Part shown: positions 41,620-53,610 of the stretch, one piece after another
Numbering within the stretch: the first letter of the stretch is position 1
Layout: the number at the start of each line of letters is the position of its first letter
Source of the DNA: Pegoplata infirma
Taxonomy: Eukaryota; Arthropoda; Insecta; Diptera; Anthomyiidae
Direction of reading: 5' to 3'
Assembly: GCA_963921195.1 (NCBI GenBank)
Contig: OY992540.1
Location: forward strand, 176,423,896 to 176,487,895
Length of the DNA: 64,000 nucleotides
Notes under the pieces: generated by a model
What the model was told of the DNA's origin: nothing
Databases searched by the model: none
The model's input: the letters and a program-made list of their open reading frames with translations, nothing else
Made by a program: the position numbers and the translations under genes

Positions 41620-43795
41620 CAATTATTAAGTATGAAACTTCTGGCGAGGATTTTGGGCCACATATCAATAGTCCGACCACAAAATTATACCAAAAGAAAG
41701 GTAACATCCTCAGGAAGACATTGGACATGCGTGAAAAGTTCCTACGGGTCTATTCTTTTTAAAAAAAAGTAAATTTACATTTTATTTTTTTTATCTCATT
41801 ACAAAATTTGGTATGGAGGTTCTGGGGAGGATTTTGGGCCCAATACAAATAGTCCGACTACAAAATTATACCAAAAGAAAGGTAACATCCTCAGGAAGAC
41901 ATTGGACATGCGTGAAAAGCAGTGACTGTCCGTGAAGTTGTCACTGGGTGTTCTCTACTTATTTAAAATATAAAATTTATGTATATAAAATATGTTTTTC
42001 TGGACGTAACACGTTCCCGTGATAGACAAAGCCTCAGTTTTATTTTTTTTTATTGACATGCATCCAAAATTAATTTTTGTACTCCATTTATTTGCGAAAT
42101 AATGCTTTTTGTTAATTGTCGATGTGGTGAGGCAACAAAATGACAATAAAATAGAATTTAGGCTGCATCTCATTAAAAAATGTACAAAACTAGTAACATC
42201 CCATCTTTACCTATCTCGGGAATGCGTTAGGTCCATGAAAACATGAATTTTATACTTAAATTTTCTGTTTTTATAAATTAGAGAACACCCAGTGACAACT
42301 TCACGGACCGTCACTGGTGAAAAGTTCCTACGGGTCTGTTCTTTTTAAAAAAAGCAAATTTACATTTTATTTTTTTTTATCTTATTACAAAATTTGGTAT
42401 GGAGGATCTGGGGAGGATTTTGGGCCCAATACAAATAGTCCGACTACAAAATTATACCAAAAGAAAGGTAACATCCTCAGGAAGACATTGGACATGCGTG
42501 AAAAGTTCTTACGGGTCTATTCTTTTTAAAAAAAGCGAATTTACATTTTATTTTTTTTTATCTCATTACAAAATTTGGTATGGAGGTTCTGGGGAGGATT
42601 TTGGGCCCAATACAATTAGTCCGACTACAAAATTATACCAAAAGAAAGGTAACATCCTCAGGAAGACATTGGACATGCGTGAAAAGTTCCTACGGGTCTA
42701 TTCTTTTTAAAAAAAGTAAATTTACATTTTATTTTTTTTTAATTTGTTACAAAATTTGGTATGGAGGTTCTGGGGAGGATCTTGGGCCCAATACAAATAG
42801 TCCGACCACAAAATTATACCAAAAGAAAGGTAACATCCTCAGGAAGACATTGGACATGCGTGAAAAGTTCCCACGGGTCTATTCTTTTAAAAAAAAGCAA
42901 ATTTACATTTTATTTTTTTTTTATCTCATTACAAAATTTGGTATGGAGGTTCTGGGGAGGATTTTGGGCCCAATACAAATAGTCCGACCACAAAATTATA
43001 CCAAAAGAAAGGTAACATCCTCAGGAAGACATTGTACATGCGTGAAAAGTTCTTACGGGTCTATTCTTTTTAAAAAAAGCAAATTTACATTTTATTTTTT
43101 TTTTATCTCATTACAAAATTTGGTATGGAGGTTCTGGGGAGGATTTTGGGCCCAATACAAATAGTCCGACTACAAAATTATACCAAAAGAAAGGTAACAT
43201 CCTCAGGAAGACATTGGACATGCGTGAAAAGTTCCTACGGGTCTATTCTTTTAAAAAAAGCAAATTTACATTTTATTTTTTTTTATCTTATTACAAAATT
43301 TGGTATGGAGGTTCTGGGGAGGATTTTGGGCCCAATACAAATAGCCCGACTACAAAATTATACCAAAAGAAAGGTAACATCCTCAGGAAGACATTGGACA
43401 TGCGTGAAAAGTTCCTACGGGTCTATTCTTTTAAAAAAGTAAATTTACATTTTCATTTTTTTTAATTGGTTGAAAAATTAGGTATGGAGGTTCTGGGGAG
43501 GATTTTGGGCCCAATACAAATAGTCCGACTACAAAATTATACCAAAAGAAAGGTAACATCCTCAGGAAGACATTAGACATGCGTGAAAAGTTCCTATTTT
43601 CATTTTTTTTATTTATTTTTTTTTTTAATTCATTAAAAAATTGAGTATGGAGGTTCTGGCCAGGATTTTGGGACCAATACAAATAGTCCGAACACAAAAT
43701 TATACCGAAAGAAAGGTAACATCCTCAGGAAGATATTGGACATGCGTGAAAAGTTCCTTTGTCTCTATTATTTTTAAAAAAAGCAAATTTACAGT
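41620..43795. repeat. 181-bp satellite array, about ten units
   Basis: Unit start GGTATGGAGGTTCTGGGGAG occurs at about 41,812, 42,396, 42,577, 42,758, 42,940, 43,122, 43,302 and 43,481, spacing mostly 179-182. Each unit also carries CCAAAAGAAAGGTAACATCC and GACATGCGTGAAAAGTTCC. The outer units (41,637; 43,644) are more diverged. Because the period is not a multiple of three, open frames pass from one phase to another; they are repeat by-products. One unit is interrupted by a hAT MITE. Confidence 0.95.
41920..42316. mobile_element. 397-bp hAT MITE inside the satellite
   Basis: Ends CAGTGACTGTCCGTGAAGTT then GTCACTGGGTGTTCTCT, with complement at the right (CGGACCGTCACTG outermost): inverted repeats of about 37 bp. 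Flanked by the 8-bp duplication GTGAAAAG (41,912-41,919; 42,317-42,324), and every other satellite unit shows the empty site CGTGAAAAGTTCC. Confidence 0.95.
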
Positions 43796-44279
43796 CATAG
43801 GCTGGTTAAACTGGAAAAATTGGACCAGGGGGAAAATATTCCCTTAAAGAATTAAAACTACTACAGAAAAAAATGTTTTTTTATTTTTACACTGAAAATG
43901 TATTTTTTACTAAAATGAATAATGGAAAAGTTACTATGGGCTGGTAACTCCTGAAAAGCTAATCAGTAATTAATACTAATCATTGATTAATACTAATTAT
44001 TGATTAATTTTATATAAAGGCCACAAAGTTTTTTTCGTTTTGTTTCATATAAATAACGAGAAAATAAAACAGAAGATTTCTTGTGATTCGGAAACTATGT
44101 GAATTGAAAAGTTGTGAAAGAAAGAACAGAGGCCTTTGTGTAGCAATGCCGTTTGGGCTAAAAAATCAATTCTGTTTTTCTATGATTTTCTTATTCTGCT
44201 TCTATGAGTTTAAAGGAACAGGTATAGATAGGATTTTCCTATAATTCATTTAAGACCCCGTTAGATAAAATTTGTTTTT
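43796..44279. other. AT-rich region with a decayed Y end
   Basis: 44,020-44,133 (GTTTTGTTTCATATAAAT to GAAAGAACAGAGGCC) is a degraded Y right half. The rest is AT-rich with no gene. Confidence 0.5.
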
Positions 44280-44640
44280 ATACCCTCCACTTTGTGATAG
44301 AGGGTATAGATAAGTTTGTCATTCCGTCTGGGAACACATAAAGTACATATTTAATCAGTGATCGATTTTAAGACATTCTAGCGATGTCCGTATGTCTGTT
44401 GAAATAGCGAAATGTAAGGACTCCTCGGAAATTTTGGTACATTCCATATAACCTAAAAATACAAAATGCTTTAATTCGGTTGCTGGTTGACATATTAAAC
44501 AAAATTCGATGCCGAATGGTATTTAAGAGAGAACAAACATACTTTTTGCAAAAAAAAATCACCGATTTTTTTCCCCCAAATATTAATACATTCGGCAAGA
44601 CCCAATTTAACTTTTTTATATGTTTTTACACTCGGAGATT
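44280..44640. repeat. Old AGGGTATA-type interspersed repeat
   Basis: TACCCTCCACTTTGTGATAG then AGGGTATAGA, followed by TTTGTCATTCCGTCTG, AAAGTACATATTTAATCAG and GATGTCCGTATGTCTG. This phrase order is familiar to me from intergenic repeats in fly genomes; the parent element is not identified. Confidence 0.5.
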
Positions 44641-45138
44641 TTCATAAGGTCATGATTGAGTGTATCATTCATGTTCTGCCTCATAGCTTCAACCTCAGTA
44701 AGGCTTGGTCTATGATTAAAGGAAAATGAATGACAAATGTTGCTGTCATCTGCAAAAGAATACACTCAGAAAATTATTGCAGTTACTACATGACGGTCGT
44801 TTTTGTATGAAAAAATCTCAAACAACTTTTTTTTGTAGTAGTTTCAAAAAATAAATACAAAAAAAAAAAAATACTACACTGTAGCAATAGTTGATTTATG
44901 TAGTTGTTTTTAGTTTTTTCTAAAAACTCGTTTTTTTCTAGAAATTTTTATTGCAAACGAATGTGTCGAACGAGTTGGTCGTGCGGGATGCGGAAGGAAT
45001 TATTTTTATACCAAATAAATAATATCTAAATAAATTAAATTACAATTTATTAAATTTAATTATAACAAAAAATATGTTTTTGGAAAAATATTCTTGAGCG
45101 AAAGAAAATAAGTGGATAAATGAGATAACAAGTGTGTA

Positions 45139-46090
45139 CACTCAACCAAAAATCATTGTATTCCCAAAGAAAATCGCTGTAAATTCAACAGAAATCATTG
45201 TTGATTTTGACCCTACAAATATTTATGTTGATTTCAATAAAAATTATTGACAGTTTTTGTAAAAGTTGATCAACTCGTTTTTTTGTAAATCAACTCTTAT
45301 TTTTTGTAAATTCAACTCATATTTTTGTTAATATAAGAAATTTTATTAATAAAAAAACTTGTTGTTATTTGTAAATATTCTTTAATTAAGCATAAATCAC
45401 AATATTTTTGTATTATCGTCGGCTTTTTAAACTACAATACTTGAAGATTTTCACACACACTTTATTCATGTTATGCACTCATAAGCCATTCTCCAGTTTT
45501 CTGATGATACCAAACAAAATCCTTAAAAAAAAAACAAAAAAAGTTTTAATATAGTATGAATACATAAAGTAATCAATGTATTTTTTTACTTACCAAATAT
45601 TTACAAATCAGATCCTATTTTTATTTAATTTTACAAAATTAAATATTTTTATAAAAAACAAACACATAAAATAATTTTATAAAGGTACCTACAGACAACG
45701 CAATATTATATACAATATTCAATTATATTGATGGTGTGTGGGTAATATTGACGATTGTACAATGGTCAATCTTACCCACACACTATCAATATAATTGAAT
45801 ATTGTACATAATATTGCGTCGTCTGTAGGTACCTTAAGAGATAAACACGATTCACATTGCTACCAACTCACTCGTCACTCGTTAATAATAAAAAAAAAAT
45901 GAACGAACAAGGTTGTTTTTTCTATTTTGATTTATCTATTGAATTCTGTATAAGCGTTGTAAAAAGTTGATTCAACTTTACTGATTAATCAACGATATCA
46001 ACATTATTTTTTGTTGAATACGGCATTATTCTGTAAAACTTGATCTACAATGGGTTTACTAATTTTTCTACTAAGATATTTCTATGAGTG
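45139..46090 (+). mobile_element. Z7, Z element in V2
   Basis: CACTCAACCAAAAATCATTG to TTTCTATGAGTG at a TA within V2 (AAGTGTGTA/TATAATAT; V1 keeps the empty site). It contains H3. Confidence 0.9.
45683..45834. mobile_element. H3, 152-bp hairpin MITE in Z7
   Basis: AGGTACCTACAGACAACG and complement, flanked by TAA (45,680-45,682; 45,835-45,837). Z8 shows the empty site TTTATAAGAGATAAACACG. Confidence 0.95.
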
Positions 46091-46111
46091 TATAATATAA
46101 TGCTCACATAA

Positions 46112-48301
46112 GAGCCGAGTCACAATTGGAACCACATTCGATAACCACATAATGTTTTCATACATTTTGTATGAAAAGCAAAAAATCGCTTTGTGGTCGA
46201 CCACACTGCCGCCAGAATAGATTCTATTCTATTTTTGTAGTGCTCTCTCACCACCCTCTCATTTTTCTCAAATTTGTATTAAGTAGCGTTGCCATATCAG
46301 GGTTGCAAAAGTTGGTACAATTGTACTTTTTTTGGTGCAATTCGATGCTCAAAAGTACAATGGTACACCAATGGCCCATTTGGTACAATTTAAAAACTTT
46401 CTCAGATTATCCCAGCAAAACTTAGATTACCAAATAAGGTATAAAATAAGGTATAGGATCTCTTATTTTATACATTGCAGCATTGATGATTTTAACAGGC
46501 GATGAGACTAAAAGTAATGCATCCACATTATCACAAAGAATACCAGTAAGGTATAAAATAAGTCATAAATTTATAAGGAAGAATACGAGTAAGGTGTAAA
46601 ATATACTACCTCCGTCCCAAAATAATTTTAACATTTCTATATTTTGGCTGGGATTATGGAGGCTTTTTTGAAAATGCTTTGTTTTTTTTGTTAATACATA
46701 TCGGGACATATTAATAATTTAGAAATTCTTTATAGCTTTGCAATTTTTCAATTCACGTGCAAAATGGATGGAGCTAGTATGATATTTTATAGGTTACGAG
46801 AATTGAAATAATATAGCATGCCAGAAGATAATATATAAGGTGTTACGAGTAGTGAAAAGTAATTTTGTATTAAATTTACTCACGTGGTTGTAAGTGAGTG
46901 TAAGTAGATAAAATATGCTCGTGAGTGTGTGTCGTTACCTGTCGTGAGCCCATCTCTGCATAAGTTTAACATTTTTTTATAAAATAATTATTTTTTATGT
47001 TATTGTAATGCATTATGCATCCAATTTTAAATAATACATTATTTCAAACTTTCAAATAATACATAATGTAACCAAATATAAGTCATCCATGATTTAATGT
47101 TTAGAAATAATAAATATGAAATACATTTTTTCCAATAATCATGCATTATGTAGCAAATTATTAGTAATGCATTATTTTTCTCTTGAAAATATTACGTTGT
47201 AGAACAAATGTTTGGTAAGACATCATAAAATAATGCTACAAATAAGTTATATGCGTTACCTGGTAATGTGTTATATAATCACTACCCATTACCAAAGTTT
47301 TGCTGGGATATTTTTCATGGATTTTTCCGCGGGATTCATGTTTCCCGAAAAAAACCCTAAGTTTTTCAGCTTCAAAAAGAAAACTTTTTTCAAAAATTCT
47401 GAGATATTTGTGACAAAAAATGTCACAGCTTCTAAAATATTTTTCTTTTTACCGATAGTAGACAGATTTAGAATATTTTTTTTAATAGAAAAAGTATTAG
47501 GTTTCGAGACCCAATTTAAAAAGATTCAGATTCTTAACCATTTTTCCTATCGAATAAGTATCAGATTTCAAAAATTTTTACCGACGAATAGTCGCAGATT
47601 TTACAACACACTGATCCCATCTATTTCGGTAATCAAGTATATTTAATAAAACCTTTAACAAGCAAACAGAAAATAGTCCAAAATTGTCACAACATGAAAA
47701 TTTTTAGAGAAAATAAAAAAACAGGAATTCCTGCTTTATTTCCCAGGCTTTCGGGATTGTGAAATATCGAGAATTTACGGGACGGTAATTTCCGTGAAAA
47801 ACTCTACACTTTTTTTTTTTTTTTTTAATTTGGTACAATTGGAGTCAAAAAAGTACAATTTTATGAGCTCGTTGATACAGTTTTGATGTTCTCATTTTGC
47901 AACCCTGTGCCATATGTTCAACAAAATATGCTAATTTTTCCAATTGGAGTTAATATATTGTGTGTGTGTTGCACACAAGAAACATTGTATACCTGCATTT
48001 ATAGGATGACAAAAGAAAAAAAAATAGATGTGTGAGTGATATGAGCGTCTTTTTCTTTATTAAGTCCAAATTCAGACAGGGCAATTTTAATTGCCGCAAT
48101 TCTGATTTTATAGTGTATCGGAGAGAGAGGGAAGAATCTTACCACTCTCTCTGATACACTAAAAAATCAGAATTGCCGCAATTAAAATTGCCCAATGTAA
48201 ATTCGGTCTTAATGTGTCCGGTAGTCTGTCGCTTAATTTTAATGTGTCGCTCTCTCTTTTGCAGTGGTTCGTCGTCGGTGGTGCCAATTGTGACTGGGCT
48301 C
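46112..48301. mobile_element. U, 2.2-kb TAA-flanked element in V2
   Basis: Inverted ends GAGCCGAGTCACAATTGGAA and (right, complement) GAGCCCAGTCACAATTGGCA; TAA on both sides. Near the left end (46,205-46,260) are AGAATAGATTCTATTC and GCTCTCTCA words reminiscent of X. A hAT occupies 46,298-47,907. Without it U is about 570 bp. PIF/Harbinger-like by duplication. Confidence 0.85.
46298..47907. mobile_element. 1.6-kb hAT element in U
   Basis: Ends CAGGGTTGCAAAA and TTTTGCAACCCTG, flanked by TGCCATAT (46,290-46,297; 47,908-47,915). Subterminal GGTACAATTGTAC/GGTACAATTG words. The open frame at 47,212-47,646 (144 codons) has no recognisable transposase motif. It contains a fragment of the CTCACG-rich hAT family (46,860-46,960, ending GCCCATCTCTG). 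Confidence 0.85.
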
Positions 48302-48304
48302 TAA

Positions 48305-48855
48305 GTGTGCAATTACAATTCTGGCGTTGACTTTGAATTTTGTGTAAAGAGAGGGCGTTTGATTTAAACAAAGGCATTGGCTTTGAATTTTGTTCTGGCG
48401 TTTGTTTGTATACACACACACAAAGAAGAACAGAAATATAATTATTTGGTGGAAGAAAAATAAATTTTTCCTGAAAATAATTTTTTTTCGGTGAAACATA
48501 AAACTCCTTTGGTTTTGTTATTGATATTTTTTTGATACTTGTTTTTTTTTTATAATAATTGGCGGTAAATTATATTTTCACTTTCTTTTATATGTACTTT
48601 TCTTCTAATTTTCCAATACACATATGTGTTTCATAAACAAGATATGAAACACATCACAAAATCAACCCTTTTTTGTAAAAGACTGGCAACGCCAAAGCAA
48701 AAAAAAAAATACTCACGAGAGAGCAAAGCCAAGAAAATAGAATTGATTCTATTCTGGCCTTGAAACGCTAGCGTTGGCTTTGAATTTTGTTCTACATACA
48801 AAATGTATGGGAACGAGCAAAATTCAAGGCCAACGCCAGAATTGTAATTGCACAC
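48305..48855. mobile_element. X, 551-bp TAA-flanked element
   Basis: Ends GTGTGCAATTACAATTCTGG and complement, flanked by TAA (48,302-48,304; 48,856-48,858). The left TAA is also the right flank of U. The interior has repeated AAAATTCAAAGCC/GGCTTTGAATTTTG words. It lacks any long ORF. PIF/Harbinger-like. Confidence 0.88.
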
Positions 48856-49503
48856 TAAGCGTGCGTAAAAACCAATCGGAAAAAAACAAAATTGTTTTGT
48901 TTTCTTATGAGCGTGCCATCTTTTCTTTGTATACACAACAGAACAGGTACACTCAAAAAAGTATGTCGGTAAAATCTACTACAAAAGACAGTTGTTTTGA
49001 CTACATTTGTTGTTAAAAAGGCGTCCACTACATATTACGGTAAAAACAACTGAACATGTTGTTGTTTTTAACTATTGATTTTAGACTACAAAATGTAGTA
49101 AAAACTACTACAAAACTGTTTATATACAGTTGTTTTTACTAAAATTGCCTGAAATTTTATTTAAAAAAATTCTTAAACGTTTAAATGATTGATATTTATT
49201 TATTTAAAAAGCAATACATTTCAGTTGGTTGTATAGAGTTTGGACATGAAATGACAATTTTTTGGTGTATTTATCTGGAATTAAAGAAAAAAAATTATAT
49301 TAATAAAATGAAAAAAAAAAATAAATTGATTGCATCTACCTTTGTTTTTTTAATAGTTTATTTCAAATTTTCACCGCTCCTGATCAAAATTTGTCTGGAA
49401 TAAAAAAAACGAAATGCTTTGGTAAAATTGATTTATAAAAAAAAAAAGAATTAATTTGCAATGTTTCAAAAATGTATGTACCTGTTCTGTTGTTATGAAG
49501 AAT

Positions 49504-49987
49504 CACTGTTGCCAAGTTGGAGGTTTTCCCGCTAAATCTAGCGCTTTTTGTTTAGATTTAGCGGGGGAAAATTGGTTTTAGCGGGAAAATCTAGCGCTTT
49601 TTGTTTGGATTTAGTGGGAAAAATTTAGAGGTTTTTTCCAATTTTTCTTTTTTTTTTTTCAATTGAAAACGCCAAGTTTGTTGAGTTTTACCGCTTTTTT
49701 TATAACTTAGCGGGAGAATTTTATATTTTCCCGCTAAATTTTTTTCGGCGGTTTCTTGCGCGTTTTTAGTGAAAAGTCAATTTTCGTAGAAAAAATAATT
49801 TGGAGGTTTTTTTTTAAATTTTTCCTTTTTGTCAATCAAAAATGCCAAGTTTTTCCGTTTTTAGCGCTTTTTTTCGTAATTTAGCGGGAGAATTTTAAAT
49901 TTTCCCCGCTCAATTTATTTTTGGCGGTTTCTAGCGCTTTTTTAGTGAAATTTAGAGGTTTTTGGTTAAAAATAGTTGGCAACAGTG
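49504..49987. mobile_element. 484-bp hAT MITE
   Basis: Perfect 12-bp inverted ends CACTGTTGCCAA/TTGGCAACAGTG and the 8-bp duplication TGAAGAAT (49,496-49,503; 49,988-49,995). The interior repeats TTTTCCCGCTAAAT and TAGCGCTTTTT words. Non-coding. Confidence 0.92.
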
Positions 49988-49999
49988 TGAAGAATACAA

Positions 50000-52900
50000 G
50001 GTTAGGTTGTAAGTGGCTGCTGACGTTTTACGTCAACACACGTAGACTCTGAGGTCCATTGTGATACCACGGGATCGTAATAGGTTTCCCTACTAGTCCC
50101 TGTCGTTAAACCAGTTTGAGCTTCTTATGAAACTCCTTAGATGTTGAATTTTGACATACGACAAATCAGAAAGATCGTACAGCTCCCTAGATCCCAGTGA
50201 AGCAAGTCGCTGACCAGAAAGTGCCGGGCAATGGCAAATAAAGTGTTCGATAGTTTCCAACTCCTCTTCATCCATGCAACTTCGGCAAAAGTCATTCGAC
50301 GGCACATTTAACCGCTCTGCGTGCTTCCCTATAAGACAGTGTCCGGTAATTATAGAAACCACCGTCGAAATCTCTCCTCTTGGAAGCGATATCAGCTCAC
50401 TTGTGCGCCCCTGGTTAAGAGAAGGCCAAATCAGTCGTGTTGTCTCACACGTCCATCCATTTGCCCATCTTTGATTAGTCTCAGTCGCAGAACAAAGCCG
50501 TAGGTTTTGCTTGCAAGTTTCTAGAGGCATACCAACACATTCCAATTCTGTTGGAACCTGTAAGGTAGTTCCTAGTCTTGCAAGCTCATCGGCTTTGCAA
50601 TTCCCTGGAATGTCTCTGTGCCCTGGGACCCATATGAGTCGTATGTTAAACTGCTTGGCCATCTCATTTAAAGACGTGCGGCAGTTAAGGGCAGATCTTG
50701 TTTTCAGAAACATTGAATCCAGGGACTTGACCGCGGCTTGACTGTCAGTATAGATGTTGACTGCGGTTGTAGACAAGACATTGCAGCTCAACCAGTCAGC
50801 CACTTCCTTTATTGCCAGCATCTCTGCCTGGTAAACACTGCAATGATCTGGCAATCTACGAGCCAGGCTCAATCCAAGCTCTTCCGAATAGACCCCAAAG
50901 CCCACTTGTTCGTGCAGCCTCGATCCATCTGTGTAAAAATTTATGGTAGCTCCACTTCCCGGAGTATCCCCCATCCAAGACTCCCTGGATGGTATCATAG
51001 TGGTAAAGTGGCGCTCAAAGAGGCTCAAAGAGGGAGCACAATCCACATTTTGTGTTATTGTTATCTTTTTCAAGATCGCGCTATGGCCACAATCGCTGCT
51101 CCTCCATTGCAGCGTGCTATTAAGTCGAATTGCCGACGCAGCTGCATACTGCCTACCCAATATGTCCAAGGGTATCAGGTGAAGGAGGATTTCTAATGCA
51201 GCCGTAGGTGTAGTACGAAGAGCACCAGTGATGCACATTGACGCCATTCTCTGTACCTTCGTGATAAAGACACAGTTCGCTTTTGTTTCTAAAGCAGGCC
51301 ACCAGACAATGATTCCATACAGCAAAATTGGACGCACCACTGCTGTATAGATCCAATGAACGACTTGAGGGCTAAAACCCCATCGTTTGCCAATGGCCCT
51401 TTTACAGGAATACAAAGCAATCGTTGCCTTTCTCACCCGCTCCTCAATATTACGCCTGAAATTCAGCTTCCTATCTAGAAATACTCCAAGATACTTGGCT
51501 CCATCTGAGAAGGTGATTTCAGTACCGTCCAGAGAAATAGGATCAAAAGCAGGAATCTTATTTTTCCTTGTAAATAAAACAATCTCTGTTTTACTAGGAT
51601 TAACTCCTAGACCACAGTCTCTTGCCCATTTAGACAGATCTTTCAGAGAACCCTGAAGAATGTCCCGCAATGTTGGCAGATGCTTCCCCTTTACCGCTAT
51701 CGCGACATCGTCAGCATATGCTACAACATGACAACCACGTGCTTCTAGAGATAGTAGCATTGAATTCAGTGCCAGGTTCCAAAGAAGCGGCGAAAGAACA
51801 CCTCCTTGTGGTGTGCCCCTATTGACAAATCGAGATATGACGGACGCTCCCAATTCAGACGTTATACGTCTACTGGCAAGTAGGCTTTCCACCATTAAAA
51901 CGATTTCACGCTTTACTCCCAGACCAGACAATGCCAATATTATCGATTCTGGGATGACATTATTAAAAGCCCCCTCAATATCAAGAAAGGCCACCATAGT
52001 GTACTCCTTTACCGAAAGCGATCTCTCGATGGTACCAACGAGCTCATGAAGAGCTGTTTCCGTTGATCGTCCCTTGCTGTATGCATGTTGCTTTGTCGAA
52101 AGCAACCTCGGGTCAATCACTCTACGCAAATATGAGTCTATCATTCGTTCCATTGTCTTTAACAAAAAAGAAGACAGACTAATTGGTCTGAAATCCTTCG
52201 GAGCTGTGTGGGAACTTTTCCCAGCCTTCGGGATAAATACGACTCTGGTATCCCTCCATTTTAAAGGAATATACGACCAGTTTATGCATGCTGTGTATAG
52301 ATTATACAGCAACGGGGCTATATAGTCCGACACTTGCTGCAACTCAGCCGGGATTATACCATCAGGTCCCTGGGATTTATAGGGCCTGAAGCTTTTTATC
52401 GCCCAGATTAATGTTGGCATATTTATTATTTCCGAAGCAATTTCAGATGCTTGGGCGTCAGAACGTTCCAAAGCTTGAAACGGCGTCATGGAATTGCCCG
52501 GAAAATGCGTGTTTAAAAGGAGATCCAGCGACTCTCCACTGGAGGAAGACCACACCCCATTAGGATCTTTCAGGTATCCCAGGGTGCAAGGAGAAGAAGC
52601 CAGAACCTTGCGCAGCCTGGATGCCTCAGAAACGTCTTCTATTTTTCCGCAGAAGTTTTTCCAAGAATCACATTTTGCATTTCTGATCATCTTTTTATAA
52701 CTCTTAAGTTGCAGCCTGTATGCAGACCAGTCCTCGTCCGCTCTTGAAAATTTAGCCTTATTAAAGAGCTTTCTGCAGGAATCTCTGCTCGTCTGCAACT
52801 CATTTGACCACCAAGGTGGCTTTTTTTTCCCTCTAGGCTTTGCAGAAGGGCAAGACGCATCCAGGCACCTATTACAAACATTTGTTATATGGTCAACCAG

Positions 52901-53610
52901 ACAGTCAATTTCCGCCAAACTATGCGGTTCAGATAAGGGTACTTCATCCAAAAGCAAAGAAAAAGTCTCCCTATATTTCACCCAGTTTGTTCTCCTCAGA
53001 TTTCTAGAGACTGTCTCAACCGGGGCACGCTCCCTGAGTAAAAACTCAATGTAGCGATGATCTGAGAAAGAATGCTCTTCCAAAACTCTCCAGTCATCAA
53101 TTCTATCAGACAATGTATCTGATACAAGTGTTACGTCAAGAACCTCTTGCCGCGTACTTGTAACGAAAGTAGGTTCACCACCCTTGTTACAAATATACAG
53201 GTTAGTGCTTAACAAAAACTCCAAAAGTGATTCGCCTCTATCATTTGTGTCTGTACTTCCCCATATCGAATGATGTGCATTAGCATCACAACACACTACT
53301 AACTGGTGTCCCCTAGATTCAGACTCCCGAATTAGACCGACAACCTTCTCCGGGGGTATTGACCCCGGATTAGGAAAATACGCAGAGGCGAGCCAAATAG
53401 ACCTCCCATGAAGCTCCAAGCTAGCCGCTGTAACATCCATATCACTAAAAGTTGATAAAAAGAATATATTTAAGCCATTTTTTGCCAAGATGCAGGCTCT
53501 TGGTGAGCCCTCACCTTTGGCAACCACCAACTTAAACCCAGGGGTCTTCAATCCGCAAACCCTGCCACCCCGTACCCAGGGCTCTTGGATAAAAACCAAG
53601 TCCAACCAAG
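50000..53610 (-). mobile_element. 5'-truncated I/LOA-type LINE
   Basis: 3611 bp flanked by a 12-bp duplication TGAAGAATACAA (49,988-49,999; 53,611-53,622). The 5' end is lost within the endonuclease domain; ORF1 is absent. The 3' end (minus strand) finishes ...CAACCTAACC without a poly-A tail. EN, RT and RNase H in one ORF point to the I/LOA group rather than Jockey or R1. Confidence 0.9.

Noticed and set aside
42399..43465. Overlapping open frames up to 194 codons (GRILGPIQIV..., TKRKVTSSGRHW)
   Set aside because: They are phase-shifting translations of the 181-bp satellite; unit length is not a multiple of three and no domain is present.
50274..52700. Plus-strand open frames of 60-152 codons
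   Set aside because: Antisense shadows of the LINE ORF2 on the minus strand.
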